A stretch of 64,000 nt of DNA from contig JAIELY010000001.1 in assembly GCA_019752555.1 (NCBI GenBank), positions 62,001 to 126,000 on the forward strand, written 5' to 3'. Below the pieces are notes generated by a model, which saw only the letters and a program-made list of their open reading frames with translations, was not told the origin of the DNA and made no database searches. Each line of letters starts with the position of its first letter. Position 1 is the first letter of the stretch. Origin of the DNA: Rhabdochlamydiaceae bacterium. Its GTDB lineage: Bacteria; Chlamydiota; Chlamydiia; Chlamydiales; Rhabdochlamydiaceae. Below, piece by piece: positions 25,581 through 34,555 of the stretch. The position numbers were made by a program, and so were the translations under genes.

Positions 25581-28183
25581 TTGCCCCCGCTTGTTTCGAA
25601 AGTGATCTGATCAGGTGTGGCAGCAAGTGTTAGAGTGACTTTTGTCTGCGGTTTAATGTCTCCTTTGAGTAGCGAGGTCGACAGCATATTTACGACCTTT
25701 TGCTGGATGAGCCTTTTTAAAGGGCGCGCGCCATAATAGGGATCATATCCTTCCTCGGCAAGAAGATGCAGCACGGAGGGCTCGCAAGAGAGTGAAATGG
25801 AGCGCTCTTGCAAGCGCTGTTTGACACGCTCAAGTTGAAGGAAGACGATTTTTTCCATGTCTTTTTCCTGTAAGGGCAGAAAAGGTAGGATGTCGTCTAA
25901 GCGATTTAAAAATTCGGGACGGAAATGAGTTTTTAAGATCGGTTCAACAATGTCTAGAATCGCATCTTTTGTCCATTCTTTCGAGTGGGAGCGGATCTTT
26001 TCTAAAAGCTGTTCTGAGCCGAGGTTGGAGGTCATGATAAAAAGTGCGTTTTTGCAGTTTACTGTGCGTCCTTTGCTGTCAGTAATGCGGCCGTCGTCAA
26101 AGATTTGCAAAAGGATATTGAACACGTCATGATGGGCTTTTTCCACTTCGTCAAACAGGACAACAGCATAGGGGCGGCGGCGCAGAGCTTCGGTAAGCTG
26201 GCCCCCTTCGTCATAGCCAACATAGCCGGGAGGAGAGCCGATGAGTTTTGCGACGCTATGCTTTTCCATGTATTCCGACATGTCGATGCGGATAATGGCA
26301 TCTTCTTGATTAAAGAGTTGATCGGCAAGTGCTTTGGCAAGTTCTGTTTTTCCAACGCCCGTTGGCCCTACAAAAAGGAACACGCCGACAGGACGCGCAG
26401 GGTCATTGAGTCCGGCGCGCGATCTTCGGATCGCTTCGCTTACAGCCGCAATTGCAATCGGCTGACCAACGACCCGTTGCGAGAGGGTTTTTTCTAGTTC
26501 AAGAAGGCGTTGAGCTTCCCCTTCGAGCATTTTTTGTACAGGGATTCCAGTCCACTTCGCGACAATTTGGGCAATGAGTGATTCATCGACCTCTTCTTGC
26601 AAGAGGCGATTGGATTTGTCGCTGAGAATGTGTTGAGCCTCTTCGAGCTCTTTTTTCATTTTGGGGATCGTATCGTAACGCAGTTTAGCTACTTTATTGT
26701 AATCGGCGGCGCGCTCTGCTTCTTCTTCTTGAAAGCGGAGAGTTTCTAAAGCATTTTTCTTTTCTTTTAAAGATTCGATTAGCTTTTTTTCTTGATTCCA
26801 TTTTTCTCGCAATAGAGCCAGTTCTTCTTTCATTTTTCCAATTTGGACATTGAGCTTTTCAGCTTCTGCTGTAGCTGAAGCAGACTCCTCTCGTTTGAGG
26901 GCTTCTTGTTTGACAATGAGAGTTGACAATTCCCTTTCTTTGATATCAATGGGAAGAGGGAGGCTGCCAATTTGCATCCGAATCATGCTCGCTGCCTCAT
27001 CGATTAAGTCGATCGCCTTATCGGGCAAGCGTCGATCAGTAATGTAGCGATTGGAAAGGAAAACGGCTGCGTGCAAGGCGGCTTCTGTAATGTGAACACC
27101 ATGGAAAATTTCATACCGTTCCCTCAAGCCTCGTAAAATGGCGATCGCATCTTCAACAGAGGGTTCAGAAACTAAAACTGTTTGAAATCTGCGCTCTAAA
27201 GCAGGATCTTTTTCGATGTATTTTTTGTACTCGTTAAGCGTGGTAGCCCCGATGCAATGCAGAACTCCTCTTGCAAGCGCTGGTTTGAGTAAGTTTGCAG
27301 CATCCATAGCCCCCTCTGACGCTCCCGCTCCAACAAGTGTATGGACCTCATCGATAAACAGAAGGATATTGCCTTCTGCAGCCTCGATCTCTTTTAAAAT
27401 CCCTTTTAGCCTCTCTTCAAATTCTCCACGAAATTTAGTTCCTGCAATTAAGCTGCCCATGTCCAGAACAAATAGCTGCTTGCCTTTTAAAGAATCGGGA
27501 ACATCGCCTTGGAGAATGCGCAAGGCAAGACCCTCTGCAATCGCCGTTTTTCCAACTCCAGGCTCGCCGATAAGAAGTGGGTTGTTTTTCGTGCGCCGAC
27601 TCAACACTTGGATCGTGCGTCTTATCTCCTCATCGCGTCCGATGACAGGATCGAGTTTTCCCTCTTTTGCAAGATGTGTCAGATTTTTACAGTATTTTTC
27701 TAAGGCTTGTAGAGAGGCTTCTGCTGTAGGAGAGTCCATCTTTGTTGTTCCTCGTATCTGTTGAATGCGTGCTTGAAGTTCTTTAAGAGTCAGCGGACTT
27801 GCTTTTTTCCATGAGGCAAATGGGTCTTGTGCGGAATTCCAAAAGGTATAGAAGAAGTGATCGCTGCCTAAATAAGCGTCGTTCCATTGTTTAGCGATCG
27901 TCTGCGCTTCCATGATTTTTTGTTGTAGCGAGTGGCTCGCTTGCGGAGGTTGGTCTGATCCGCTAAAGGTTGGCAGTTTGCGCAAAGCATTCTGAAGCAA
28001 AGGAATTAACGCTTTAGTATCGAGGTTAAGCGAGGTTGCAAGCGCAGTGAAATACCCTTGAGGATCCTCTAGAAAAGCTAACAGAAGATGGTTGTCTGTG
28101 ACTTCTGTATGTTTTTGGCTGGCAGCATTGCTAAATGCCTTTTCCAAGGCGTTCTGAACTGGCTCTGTAAATTGCGGCGTCAT
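25577..28183 (-). CDS. clpB: ClpB disaggregase
   Basis: ClpB is the Hsp100 AAA+ chaperone that reactivates aggregated proteins with DnaK. The 868-residue form matches the family. It has an N-terminal Clp_N domain (about 1-145), NBD1 with GEPGVGKTAIAEG near 205, the coiled-coil M domain (about 410-520), and NBD2 with GPTGVGKTELAKAL near 605. The frame is open 12 codons further upstream, but AGGAGG lies seven bases before the ATG at 28183, which also gives the canonical MTPQFTEPVQNAL start. No truncation. Confidence 0.96.
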   Translation of the reverse strand: MTPQFTEPVQNALEKAFSNAASQKHTEVTDNHLLLAFLEDPQGYFTALATSLNLDTKALIPLLQNALRKLPTFSGSDQPPQASHSLQQKIMEAQTIAKQWNDAYLGSDHFFYTFWNSAQDPFASWKKASPLTLKELQARIQQIRGTTKMDSPTAEASLQALEKYCKNLTHLAKEGKLDPVIGRDEEIRRTIQVLSRRTKNNPLLIGEPGVGKTAIAEGLALRILQGDVPDSLKGKQLFVLDMGSLIAGTKFRGEFEERLKGILKEIEAAEGNILLFIDEVHTLVGAGASEGAMDAANLLKPALARGVLHCIGATTLNEYKKYIEKDPALERRFQTVLVSEPSVEDAIAILRGLRERYEIFHGVHITEAALHAAVFLSNRYITDRRLPDKAIDLIDEAASMIRMQIGSLPLPIDIKERELSTLIVKQEALKREESASATAEAEKLNVQIGKMKEELALLREKWNQEKKLIESLKEKKNALETLRFQEEEAERAADYNKVAKLRYDTIPKMKKELEEAQHILSDKSNRLLQEEVDESLIAQIVAKWTGIPVQKMLEGEAQRLLELEKTLSQRVVGQPIAIAAVSEAIRRSRAGLNDPARPVGVFLFVGPTGVGKTELAKALADQLFNQEDAIIRIDMSEYMEKHSVAKLIGSPPGYVGYDEGGQLTEALRRRPYAVVLFDEVEKAHHDVFNILLQIFDDGRITDSKGRTVNCKNALFIMTSNLGSEQLLEKIRSHSKEWTKDAILDIVEPILKTHFRPEFLNRLDDILPFLPLQEKDMEKIVFLQLERVKQRLQERSISLSCEPSVLHLLAEEGYDPYYGARPLKRLIQQKVVNMLSTSLLKGDIKPQTKVTLTLAATPDQITFETSGGK

Positions 28184-28333
28184 GAAAATGCCTCCTGATT
28201 GAGGGGAGATTCCTTTCACCGCAAATCGTAGCAGTTTTCATAGCAGATGTCAAGGCTGTTCGCTTGCATTAGTTCTGTCATTTTAATCTTGGTTTTGAGA
28301 AGGTTTTTATGTCGAAATGAATTGATCACACAT

Positions 28334-29185
28334 ATGCATTTATTTTTCGTTGATGATGCTGGTTCGATTGCTCCAGGAAAAAAACTTTCTCACAACCATT
28401 TTGTTTTGGGTGGATTGGTCATCCCAGAAGACCAATGGCATGATCTAGAAAGGGATTTTTCAGAGATCAAAAGAAATTTTGGGATAATGGGCGAAATTAA
28501 ATGGCGTTTTTTTGGACAAAAAAAAGGACGAGAAGATAAGGATAATTCTTTATCGCACCTCACTATTTATGAAAGAGATCAGGTAAGAAAAGAAATATTG
28601 CTTGCGATCACGCAATATCGATCCATAAAGGTGATTGCAAGTGTTACACATCTTCCAACAATTTATCATTCATCAACGATTGAAGATTCAGAAGATATTT
28701 ATTTTCTTACTTATAAACCTCTTACAGAGCATTTTCAATATTATCTTCAAGAATTAAGCCGAAACGGCGGATCTAAAATTAATGGCATTATCGTTTGCGA
28801 TCACAGAAATCCTGCTCAAGATAGAGACTTAAGAAGGAAGCATGCGGGTCTTTTAACTTTAGATTTTTTATTTAACTCTAAATACGATAACCTTATTGAA
28901 CATCTTTTTCTCAGTCCTTCTCATTACAGCATAGGCATTCAATGTGCAGATTTGATTTCCGGCGCAATATTTAGACGTTTTGAGCATCGGGATCAAAGGT
29001 GGTATGATCTTGTGGATTCCAATTTTTATAAAGGAAATGAAAGACAAATTGAAGGGTATGGTTTAATAAAAAATCCTAAGGGGAATTGGAAAGAAAATGA
29101 CGCTGAGTCGAGTGAAGTGCTCGAACCTGCAATAATGACGCAGTCTCAGCGTATTTTTAATCATAATGAAGATGGTTCTTATTAG
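28334..29185 (+). CDS. DUF3800 domain protein
   Basis: 283 residues. DUF3800 hallmarks are the start LFFVDDAGS (family F-x-D-E-S-G), a GGLVIPEDQW strand, IIVCDHR near 160 and the C-terminal SIGIQCADLISGAIFRRFE. The conserved acidic residues suggest an RNase H-like nuclease fold, although biochemical function is not established. Such genes are scattered among mobile and defence-associated regions. Base composition is more AT-rich than that of clpB next door, which hints at acquisition. The frame is open from 28247, but the ATG at 28334 gives the family N-terminus. Confidence 0.75.
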   Translation: MHLFFVDDAGSIAPGKKLSHNHFVLGGLVIPEDQWHDLERDFSEIKRNFGIMGEIKWRFFGQKKGREDKDNSLSHLTIYERDQVRKEILLAITQYRSIKVIASVTHLPTIYHSSTIEDSEDIYFLTYKPLTEHFQYYLQELSRNGGSKINGIIVCDHRNPAQDRDLRRKHAGLLTLDFLFNSKYDNLIEHLFLSPSHYSIGIQCADLISGAIFRRFEHRDQRWYDLVDSNFYKGNERQIEGYGLIKNPKGNWKENDAESSEVLEPAIMTQSQRIFNHNEDGSY

Positions 29186-29214
29186 TCCAGAGCGCTTTAT
29201 TCGAAATCCCTATC

Positions 29215-29781
29215 TCAAGGCTGGGTAGCAGCAGGCGCTACCACCTTAGGGGGTGGCAAAGGTGTTGTTTTCTGAGGCTCGCTTGAGGCGGGAGGTGTTT
29301 GCTTAGGAAGTGTGGGAGACGGCGTTTCTTGTGGCTGGGGCGCAGGAGCGATGCTCTCTGCTGGTTTTGCGCGCACTGAAATTTTTGTATTTAAATTGGT
29401 AAGTAATGTCGGGTAGTTCGGATTTCCGCTATCGCCCATTTGAACAGGAAATGGCGTTACCCATGTGGCTGTAATGGAATAATCGCTTGGATCAATATCC
29501 CAGAGGGTATCATCAGAGAGGCGCAGCTGTTTTCCATTATTGATATTAATCGAAAGGGTCAAAGAGGATACGGGGAGTGCTTTTTCTGTCTCGCTTTTGA
29601 GGACAAAGGTGTCATTGAGCCAGGTTTCTAAAACGCGTTTTTGTTTTGGAGATAGGTCTTCGATGCCCGCTTTTTTCTGTAGGTTTTTGTCCATGACATC
29701 ATCGAGGAGAATTTCTGCAAATCCAAAGCTGCAGCTTAAAAGGGCAATCGCTGTCAAGATATGATTTAAGTGTCTGGACAT
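29215..29781 (-). CDS. Secreted protein with proline-rich C-terminus
   Basis: 188 residues. A signal peptide is visible (ILTAIALLSCSFGFA). The middle, about 30-135, contains LSPKQKRVLETWLNDTF and a beta-rich stretch (SSLTLSININNGKQLRLSD). The last 50 residues are Pro/Ala/Gln/Thr-rich (APAPQPQETPSPTLPKQ). It may sit in the periplasm with a flexible, wall-spanning tail. I recognise no family. A large hairpin lies 44 bp upstream of its start. It is convergent with the DUF3800 gene. Confidence 0.65.
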   Translation of the reverse strand: MSRHLNHILTAIALLSCSFGFAEILLDDVMDKNLQKKAGIEDLSPKQKRVLETWLNDTFVLKSETEKALPVSSLTLSININNGKQLRLSDDTLWDIDPSDYSITATWVTPFPVQMGDSGNPNYPTLLTNLNTKISVRAKPAESIAPAPQPQETPSPTLPKQTPPASSEPQKTTPLPPPKVVAPAATQP

Positions 29782-29824
29782 GGGCTTAATTTCCTCGCAT
29801 GAGCAGGTTCTTTTTCATAGGGGT

Positions 29825-29899
29825 CTTAAATTCAGCTTGGTGGATTTTTGCGGGCTAGCCCTGCGGCCGGGTGCAAAAACGAACCAAGCTGATTTTAAG
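29825..29899. repeat. 75-nt imperfect palindrome with a GC-rich tip
   Basis: The outer arms (29825-29841 and 29883-29899) pair over 17 bp with one mismatch. After a 3x3 internal loop, TTTTTGC (29845-29851) pairs with GCAAAAA (29873-29879). The 21-base tip contains the palindrome GGGCTAGCCC and is far more GC-rich than its surroundings. No T-run follows on either strand, so it is not a simple terminator. It could be a MITE/REP-type element, a regulatory leader or a small RNA. No second copy was seen in the window. Confidence 0.7.
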
Positions 29900-30031
29900 C
29901 GCATCATGGCAAACGAGAGGTTTGTTGAGTAGATTTTTTTTTAAGAGATGTGTTCTTAATAAAAATTTTTAGGTTTTCCTGTTTGTATTTTTGTTTATTG
30001 GCAAATTTGTTCGTTTTTATTGATTTAATTG

Positions 30032-30059
30032 TTGTTTAATTTGCTTTTTGTGTTACTAT
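30032..30059 (+). promoter_or_regulatory. Putative promoter of the Nudix-like gene
   Basis: TTGTTT (30032-30037) and TACTAT (30054-30059) are separated by 16 bases. Initiation near 30066 supports the ATG at 30107 rather than the upstream TTG. Confidence 0.4.
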
Positions 30060-30106
30060 CTGCGAAGCTAAAATTCAAAAGTTCATTTAAATTATGGGTG
30101 GTTAAC

Positions 30107-31222
30107 ATGGTTAAAATTAACAATTTTATTAATTTGAGCAAAAGCAATCTGCTGATTTCACCTTTCTGTGATGGATTGAATAACCTCGGAAAAGCGTGTT
30201 CTCCGTGTGCTTCTAAACTGATTTATAATCCATCCGCTCATTCTACCGATTCAAAGCCCCTTTCTCTTGCTGATCGAGCGCTTCATCTAGTGGGAGGGCT
30301 GGCTCTTTTAATTCCTGTGGTTAATTTGGTTGCATACTGTGCGATCCGTGAGTGCGCGACAAAGACTGTTATTGAGAGTCCATCTCCGACTCCTCCCGTT
30401 TCCCGGCCTAAGCCTCCTGTTGCTCCTCCAAAACCAGCTCCCATTCCAGCACCTCCGATCCTCTCTGCTACACCTCCAACTAAGACTGCAAGTGTTCTTC
30501 CCTATCGGTGGGTGCAAGGGCATCTCGAGTTCTTACTGGGCAAAGAGAATAAGAGCTCTTCTCATCGTTCTTGGAGCGCTTTTGGTGGAAAGCACCATTT
30601 GTTTCAAACGCCAAGAGATATCGCGGCCCAGAAGTGTTTTGAAGAAGGAAGAGGCCTTTTAGGTACGGCCTATGAGATTAATCATCGGTTACAATCGTCA
30701 CGGTTTGTTAACCACGCTCACCACACGCTGTATTTTATGGAAGTGGATTCAAAGATCGATAATCCAGCGTTTCAAAAGGCGAGCAAAGGCTCTTCGAAAA
30801 AGACGCAGATCGAATGGGTCCCTGCATCGCTCTTTTTCCCTTCTAAAGCGGGAAAAGCCTCTCTGTCTGTTCAGAAAAAATTGCGCCATTGTTTTAAAAC
30901 CACAATGGATCTTGCTGAGACAAAAAATGTCGTAAAACAATTGATGATAAAAGGTCCTGTTGCCTTTCAACGCAAGATCACTCCTCCTCCTCCAAAACCA
31001 GCTTCTTCTAGGCAGCCTTTTCACAGCTGTCCTCCTCAACGCATTAATGTGTATGGCGGCGGCGGGGGTGGATATGTTCCCCCTCAGAAATCAGATAGAG
31101 AGCAGACATTAGATCTTGCGCTTGGGGCTGTGGCATTAGGCGGTGCTGTGACAGCGGGTGTGATTGGAGGAGGATATGCACTAGCTTCTGGAATCTCTAG
31201 ATGGTGCAATAGCAGAAAATAG
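30107..31222 (+). CDS. Membrane protein with proline-rich linker and degenerate Nudix box
   Basis: 371 residues from the ATG at 30107. In order: a hydrophobic segment (about 60-80, LVGGLALLIPVVNLVAYCAI); a proline-rich linker (about 95-130); a region where WSAFGGKHHLFQTPRDIAAQ and then KCFEEGRGLLG resemble a Nudix box; a second Pro-rich and Gly-rich stretch; and a C-terminal hydrophobic segment (LGAVALGGAVTAGVIGGGYA). In the Nudix box G-x5-E-x7-R-E-U-x-E-E-x-G-U, the Arg-Glu pair is replaced by Gln-Lys while the Glu-Glu is kept. Hydrolase activity is therefore doubtful. Two membrane segments and Pro-rich linkers suggest an envelope or host-membrane location. Confidence 0.6.
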   Translation: MVKINNFINLSKSNLLISPFCDGLNNLGKACSPCASKLIYNPSAHSTDSKPLSLADRALHLVGGLALLIPVVNLVAYCAIRECATKTVIESPSPTPPVSRPKPPVAPPKPAPIPAPPILSATPPTKTASVLPYRWVQGHLEFLLGKENKSSSHRSWSAFGGKHHLFQTPRDIAAQKCFEEGRGLLGTAYEINHRLQSSRFVNHAHHTLYFMEVDSKIDNPAFQKASKGSSKKTQIEWVPASLFFPSKAGKASLSVQKKLRHCFKTTMDLAETKNVVKQLMIKGPVAFQRKITPPPPKPASSRQPFHSCPPQRINVYGGGGGGYVPPQKSDREQTLDLALGAVALGGAVTAGVIGGGYALASGISRWCNSRK

Positions 31223-31236
31223 ACTTTAAGTTTATT

Positions 31237-32829
31237 TTAAGGCTCAGGGCAGATGCGGCGTAAGTTTTCTCTTAAGCCTTTTAAGGCTCTTGGATAATGA
31301 TCGCGTGCTGCTGTCAGGTGTTCTGCATGTTTGAGATGTTTCCACGCGAGGTTGTAGTCAAGACGCTGCGCACTTAAGATCGAAAGATAATATTCGACAG
31401 TTGAGTTGTTTGGATCGAGCTTATGGTAGCGCTGGAGGATTTCTTGAGCCTCGGTAGCTCTTCCGAGCTGGAGCCACGTGGTGGCAAGCTGCAAGAGGCC
31501 AGCGCGGAAGGTGGGACAGCGTTTCAGGATTTCTTCGAGCTCTTTTTGTTTGGCGATGATGGAGGCCCTTGTTTCATCAACAGGTAAGAAGATGGCTTGG
31601 ATCCCAGCAATATCGGCTTTTCCTTGAAGAAGGTCGTCGGCAAGCGTTTCCGGGGAGACGTCGTCGTCAAAGGTGATCCCTTCCACTTGTTTAAGGAGGG
31701 CGATCCCTTCTTTCTTTTTGTCTATAAACAAGTAGTTGAGTCCCAAAAACATCTTTAAGTGTAAATCGTCTGTCAAATAGGGGAGCGCTTTTTCATACAG
31801 CTTAACGGTTGTCTCGTAGTTGCCTTGCGACCAAGACACTGAGGCTTGGTTGACAAAGGCCATTCCAATCACCTCATGCATGTTGCGCAGCGGGAGCTTT
31901 CGGGTGTTAATCCCCAGGTACACTTCGGAAGGGAGGTTGATGCCCCGTGCAGTTGTTTCAATGTTAATTATTTTCTCTTGTGTGCGATAGCGGACGTAAA
32001 TGTGGCCAGGAGGGGTGATGATTTCCAGGTTAAGCCCGAGCCGCTGTCCTAATGCCAGATAGAGAATGGAGACCCCCAAACAGACCCCTTGTCTGCTATC
32101 GATGACGGAGGGGAGGAAGGTATAAAGGTCGATCTCTTTAGCATGGATCGAATGAGGAGGGAAACGAAACTGCATCTCTTGAAAGACAAAACGGTTGATT
32201 TGGCGGATTTTTTCTTCATCTGTAGCGTTAGGCGGGATCCGAACTTGGATTTGAAGAGCCATGAGATCGATGCTGGCTTCGTATTGAAGGATTTCTTCAC
32301 GCGCGTTTTCTATCCCTTCGAATTGATCGATGAGAAGTCCGCGGGCGATATCGACCTCTTGAGCAGATAATGCCAATACTTCCTTTTTTGTCCAAACGGC
32401 GGATCCTCTGAGCTTGCGATTGTGCAAACGCCCTGCAATCGAGCCGATCAGTTGGAGTTGTTCTTCGTTCAGTTTTACAGGAGCGTCAAAAGATTGGCGC
32501 GTCACAAGAGAAATGACTGCTTGAAGATCGAGTTTTGGTAGCGGCAGGCGTGCCATGTCAGAGGAGAGCGCCCCTCCATTAAGAAGCTCCCAGGCTCTTG
32601 TAAGCGCAGCCTTTCCTTCTTTAGTTTCGGGATAGAGTTCATAAAAGGCTAAATGCTCTGAGATGGATAGGGGATCTAAAGTGTTGTACAGCGCTTTTAA
32701 AGAAAGCTGGGTGTGTTTGGAGGGGTCATAAGAGGTTGAAGAGTGGATCTTTGCTTTTTTTTTGGCGGCAAGTTCCAATGTCGGAAAAAAAGCGAGCAGA
32801 AGTAAAAGAGTAACAGAAAATAAACGCAT
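31237..32829 (-). CDS. SirB1/transglutaminase-like protein with TPR-like C-terminus, exported
   Basis: 530 residues from the ATG at 32829, which begins a signal peptide (MRLFSVTLLLLLAFFPTLEL); the frame is open 19 codons further upstream. The middle (about 165-335) is a SirB1/transglutaminase-like fold: GVCLGVSILYLALGQRLGL supplies the Cys, and PGHIYVRY the His. The remaining 200 residues contain TPR-like helical pairs (YETTVKLYEKALPYL, ATEAQEILQRYHKLDPNNS). The family is found in many bacteria without a settled role. The signal peptide points to the periplasm. It is convergent with the Nudix-like gene. Confidence 0.75.
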   Translation of the reverse strand: MRLFSVTLLLLLAFFPTLELAAKKKAKIHSSTSYDPSKHTQLSLKALYNTLDPLSISEHLAFYELYPETKEGKAALTRAWELLNGGALSSDMARLPLPKLDLQAVISLVTRQSFDAPVKLNEEQLQLIGSIAGRLHNRKLRGSAVWTKKEVLALSAQEVDIARGLLIDQFEGIENAREEILQYEASIDLMALQIQVRIPPNATDEEKIRQINRFVFQEMQFRFPPHSIHAKEIDLYTFLPSVIDSRQGVCLGVSILYLALGQRLGLNLEIITPPGHIYVRYRTQEKIINIETTARGINLPSEVYLGINTRKLPLRNMHEVIGMAFVNQASVSWSQGNYETTVKLYEKALPYLTDDLHLKMFLGLNYLFIDKKKEGIALLKQVEGITFDDDVSPETLADDLLQGKADIAGIQAIFLPVDETRASIIAKQKELEEILKRCPTFRAGLLQLATTWLQLGRATEAQEILQRYHKLDPNNSTVEYYLSILSAQRLDYNLAWKHLKHAEHLTAARDHYPRALKGLRENLRRICPEP

Positions 32830-32935
32830 GGTTTTAGCCTTGTGCTCTTTAAAAAACTTTCGAATGTTCCGTCCGTCAAAGCCCAAACGCCAAGAACTTT
32901 AGATACAGACTACTAGTCTTTAACCCATTTTTCAA

Positions 32936-34543
32936 TCAAAGAGAAAGGGAATCTGGTGAAAAGACAATTTTTTGGATCATTTTGGCAAGCTCTTCATGCG
33001 CTGTGATTTCTTCAACTGTCGGACAAAAACGATAAGTCCAATTGGTAGCGAGCAGTTTTCCAGGAGTGTTGATCCTCTCTTCTTCGGGATTGGCAAAGAT
33101 GAGTTCATCAAAGAGCGCGAGGTATTCCTGGAGAAGATTCACATGGAAGAGGCTCGAAGTGTGGTGGCTGTCCCAAAGGATCTCTTTTCGCTGCGCAGCT
33201 GTAAGCGTTGGGATGTATTTCCAATGTTTATATTGAGTGAATGCCTTTGCCTCTTCTGGATAAGTGGTCCACCAGAGCTCTAGTGTTTCAGAGTCGTGCG
33301 TGGATAAACAAGTAAGACTGATAGGAGGGTAATACTGAAGAGGAATAAACCTTCCCTCTTCATCCCATATCCGCTCCCAACGCATCACTTTTGTTCCGCA
33401 GATTCCCATTTCTTGAAGAATCGGGCGGACAATGGTCGGTACAACGCCGAGATCTTCAGCAATAGGCAGCATTTCTGTTGCATGCGTAAGGGCTTCTAAA
33501 ATTTCCCTGCCTTGCGGTTCCCAAAGGCTCTCTTCCTTTGGAAAAAAACAACCCTCTTTGCCGGTGAGCCCGGGGGGAACAGCCCAAATCCTGAAAAATC
33601 CAATGACATGGTCTAACCGATAGAGGTCATAGAAGTTTGAAGCGTACTCCAGTCTTTGTTTCCACCAGGCATACTGGGTTTTTCGCATCACATCCCAACG
33701 GTACAGAGGAAATCCCCAGCATTGCCCTTCCGTATTATACATATCGGGCGGAGCTCCCGCTTCCCAATTAATATCAAAAAGCTCTGGGTTTTCCCAGACG
33801 TCTGCGCTTTCTTTACTTAGTAGAATCGGAATATCTCCCATCAGAAAGACACCCCTTTCTTGGGCATAAGTTTTAACGTGCTTTAACTGTAAATAGCACA
33901 GATACTGCAGTGTAATGTGGTAAGCGATCATGGGCCAGTGTTCTCGAATGAGTGCAGCGTATTCTTCTTCTGTGGGTGTTTTAAGCTTAGGCGGCCAGGT
34001 TGTCCATGAGGTTCTTCCCAATGCACTTTTTAAAGATTCGTAAAGAGCGTAGGTTTCTACCCAGGGATTTTCTGAGATAAATTGTTCTAAAGGTTTACTT
34101 TCGATCAGTTTTTTACCTGCTGCATCAAAATAAGCATTTAGCCATGTCGTCTTGAATGTTTTGACATCAGAAAAATCGATCCTAGGAGGCAGTGGAATTG
34201 AGAGATAGGTCTTTAGCTGCTCTTTAAGTTCAGAAAATTCCTCTACATGCGGGAGTTTATCTAAAGAAAGATTAAGGGGATTGAGCGCAAGAGAAGAGCA
34301 GGCGTTATAGGGACTTGGATCATTTTCAGAGTTATTCAAAGGCAGCAACTGGATCAGGTCGAGTTTCAGTTTTTGACACCAGTCGATAAGAGGGCATAAG
34401 TCGTAAAACTCTCCAATGCCGCAGCTATTTTCCGAATGAAGAGAAAACAGAGGAAGAGCAATGCCGTGGTGGGGAAAGACACCGATTTTTTCCCAACAGT
34501 GGCCTGTTGCCGAATTTAAAAGATGTTCGGAGAGTTCTTCCAT
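32936..34543 (-). CDS. malQ: 4-alpha-glucanotransferase
   Basis: MalQ (GH77 amylomaltase) moves maltodextrin chains during glycogen turnover. The 535-residue protein shows GIALPLFSLHSENSCGIGEF at the start, MGDIPILLSKESADVW near 230, DLYRLDHVIGFFRIW with the nucleophile Asp near 305, PIAEDLGVVP with the acid/base Glu near 357, and STHDSETLELWW near 415. It lies 12 bp downstream of scc1, the order recalled for C. trachomatis (CT087-CT088). It is probably the last gene of the T3SS transcript. Confidence 0.95.
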   Translation of the reverse strand: MEELSEHLLNSATGHCWEKIGVFPHHGIALPLFSLHSENSCGIGEFYDLCPLIDWCQKLKLDLIQLLPLNNSENDPSPYNACSSLALNPLNLSLDKLPHVEEFSELKEQLKTYLSIPLPPRIDFSDVKTFKTTWLNAYFDAAGKKLIESKPLEQFISENPWVETYALYESLKSALGRTSWTTWPPKLKTPTEEEYAALIREHWPMIAYHITLQYLCYLQLKHVKTYAQERGVFLMGDIPILLSKESADVWENPELFDINWEAGAPPDMYNTEGQCWGFPLYRWDVMRKTQYAWWKQRLEYASNFYDLYRLDHVIGFFRIWAVPPGLTGKEGCFFPKEESLWEPQGREILEALTHATEMLPIAEDLGVVPTIVRPILQEMGICGTKVMRWERIWDEEGRFIPLQYYPPISLTCLSTHDSETLELWWTTYPEEAKAFTQYKHWKYIPTLTAAQRKEILWDSHHTSSLFHVNLLQEYLALFDELIFANPEEERINTPGKLLATNWTYRFCPTVEEITAHEELAKMIQKIVFSPDSLSL

Positions 34544-34555
34544 TAGACCTTTTGC

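Larger units (their letters stand above)
29782..30106. other. Divergent intergenic region with a large imperfect palindrome
   Basis: A 325-bp gap between the proline-rich secreted protein and the Nudix-like gene. It contains the hairpin at 29825-29899, then a very AT-rich stretch with a promoter at 30032-30059. No gene is supported here: an open frame from a TTG at 30029 would put the promoter inside the coding region. Confidence 0.6.

Noticed and set aside
27216-27764. 182-codon open frame antisense to clpB
   Set aside because: It mirrors the clpB coding sequence and shows no family features or ribosome site.
30029-30106. Upstream TTG start giving a hydrophobic leader to the Nudix-like gene
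   Set aside because: The segment is extremely AT-rich and overlaps the best promoter. The hydrophobicity comes from base composition.
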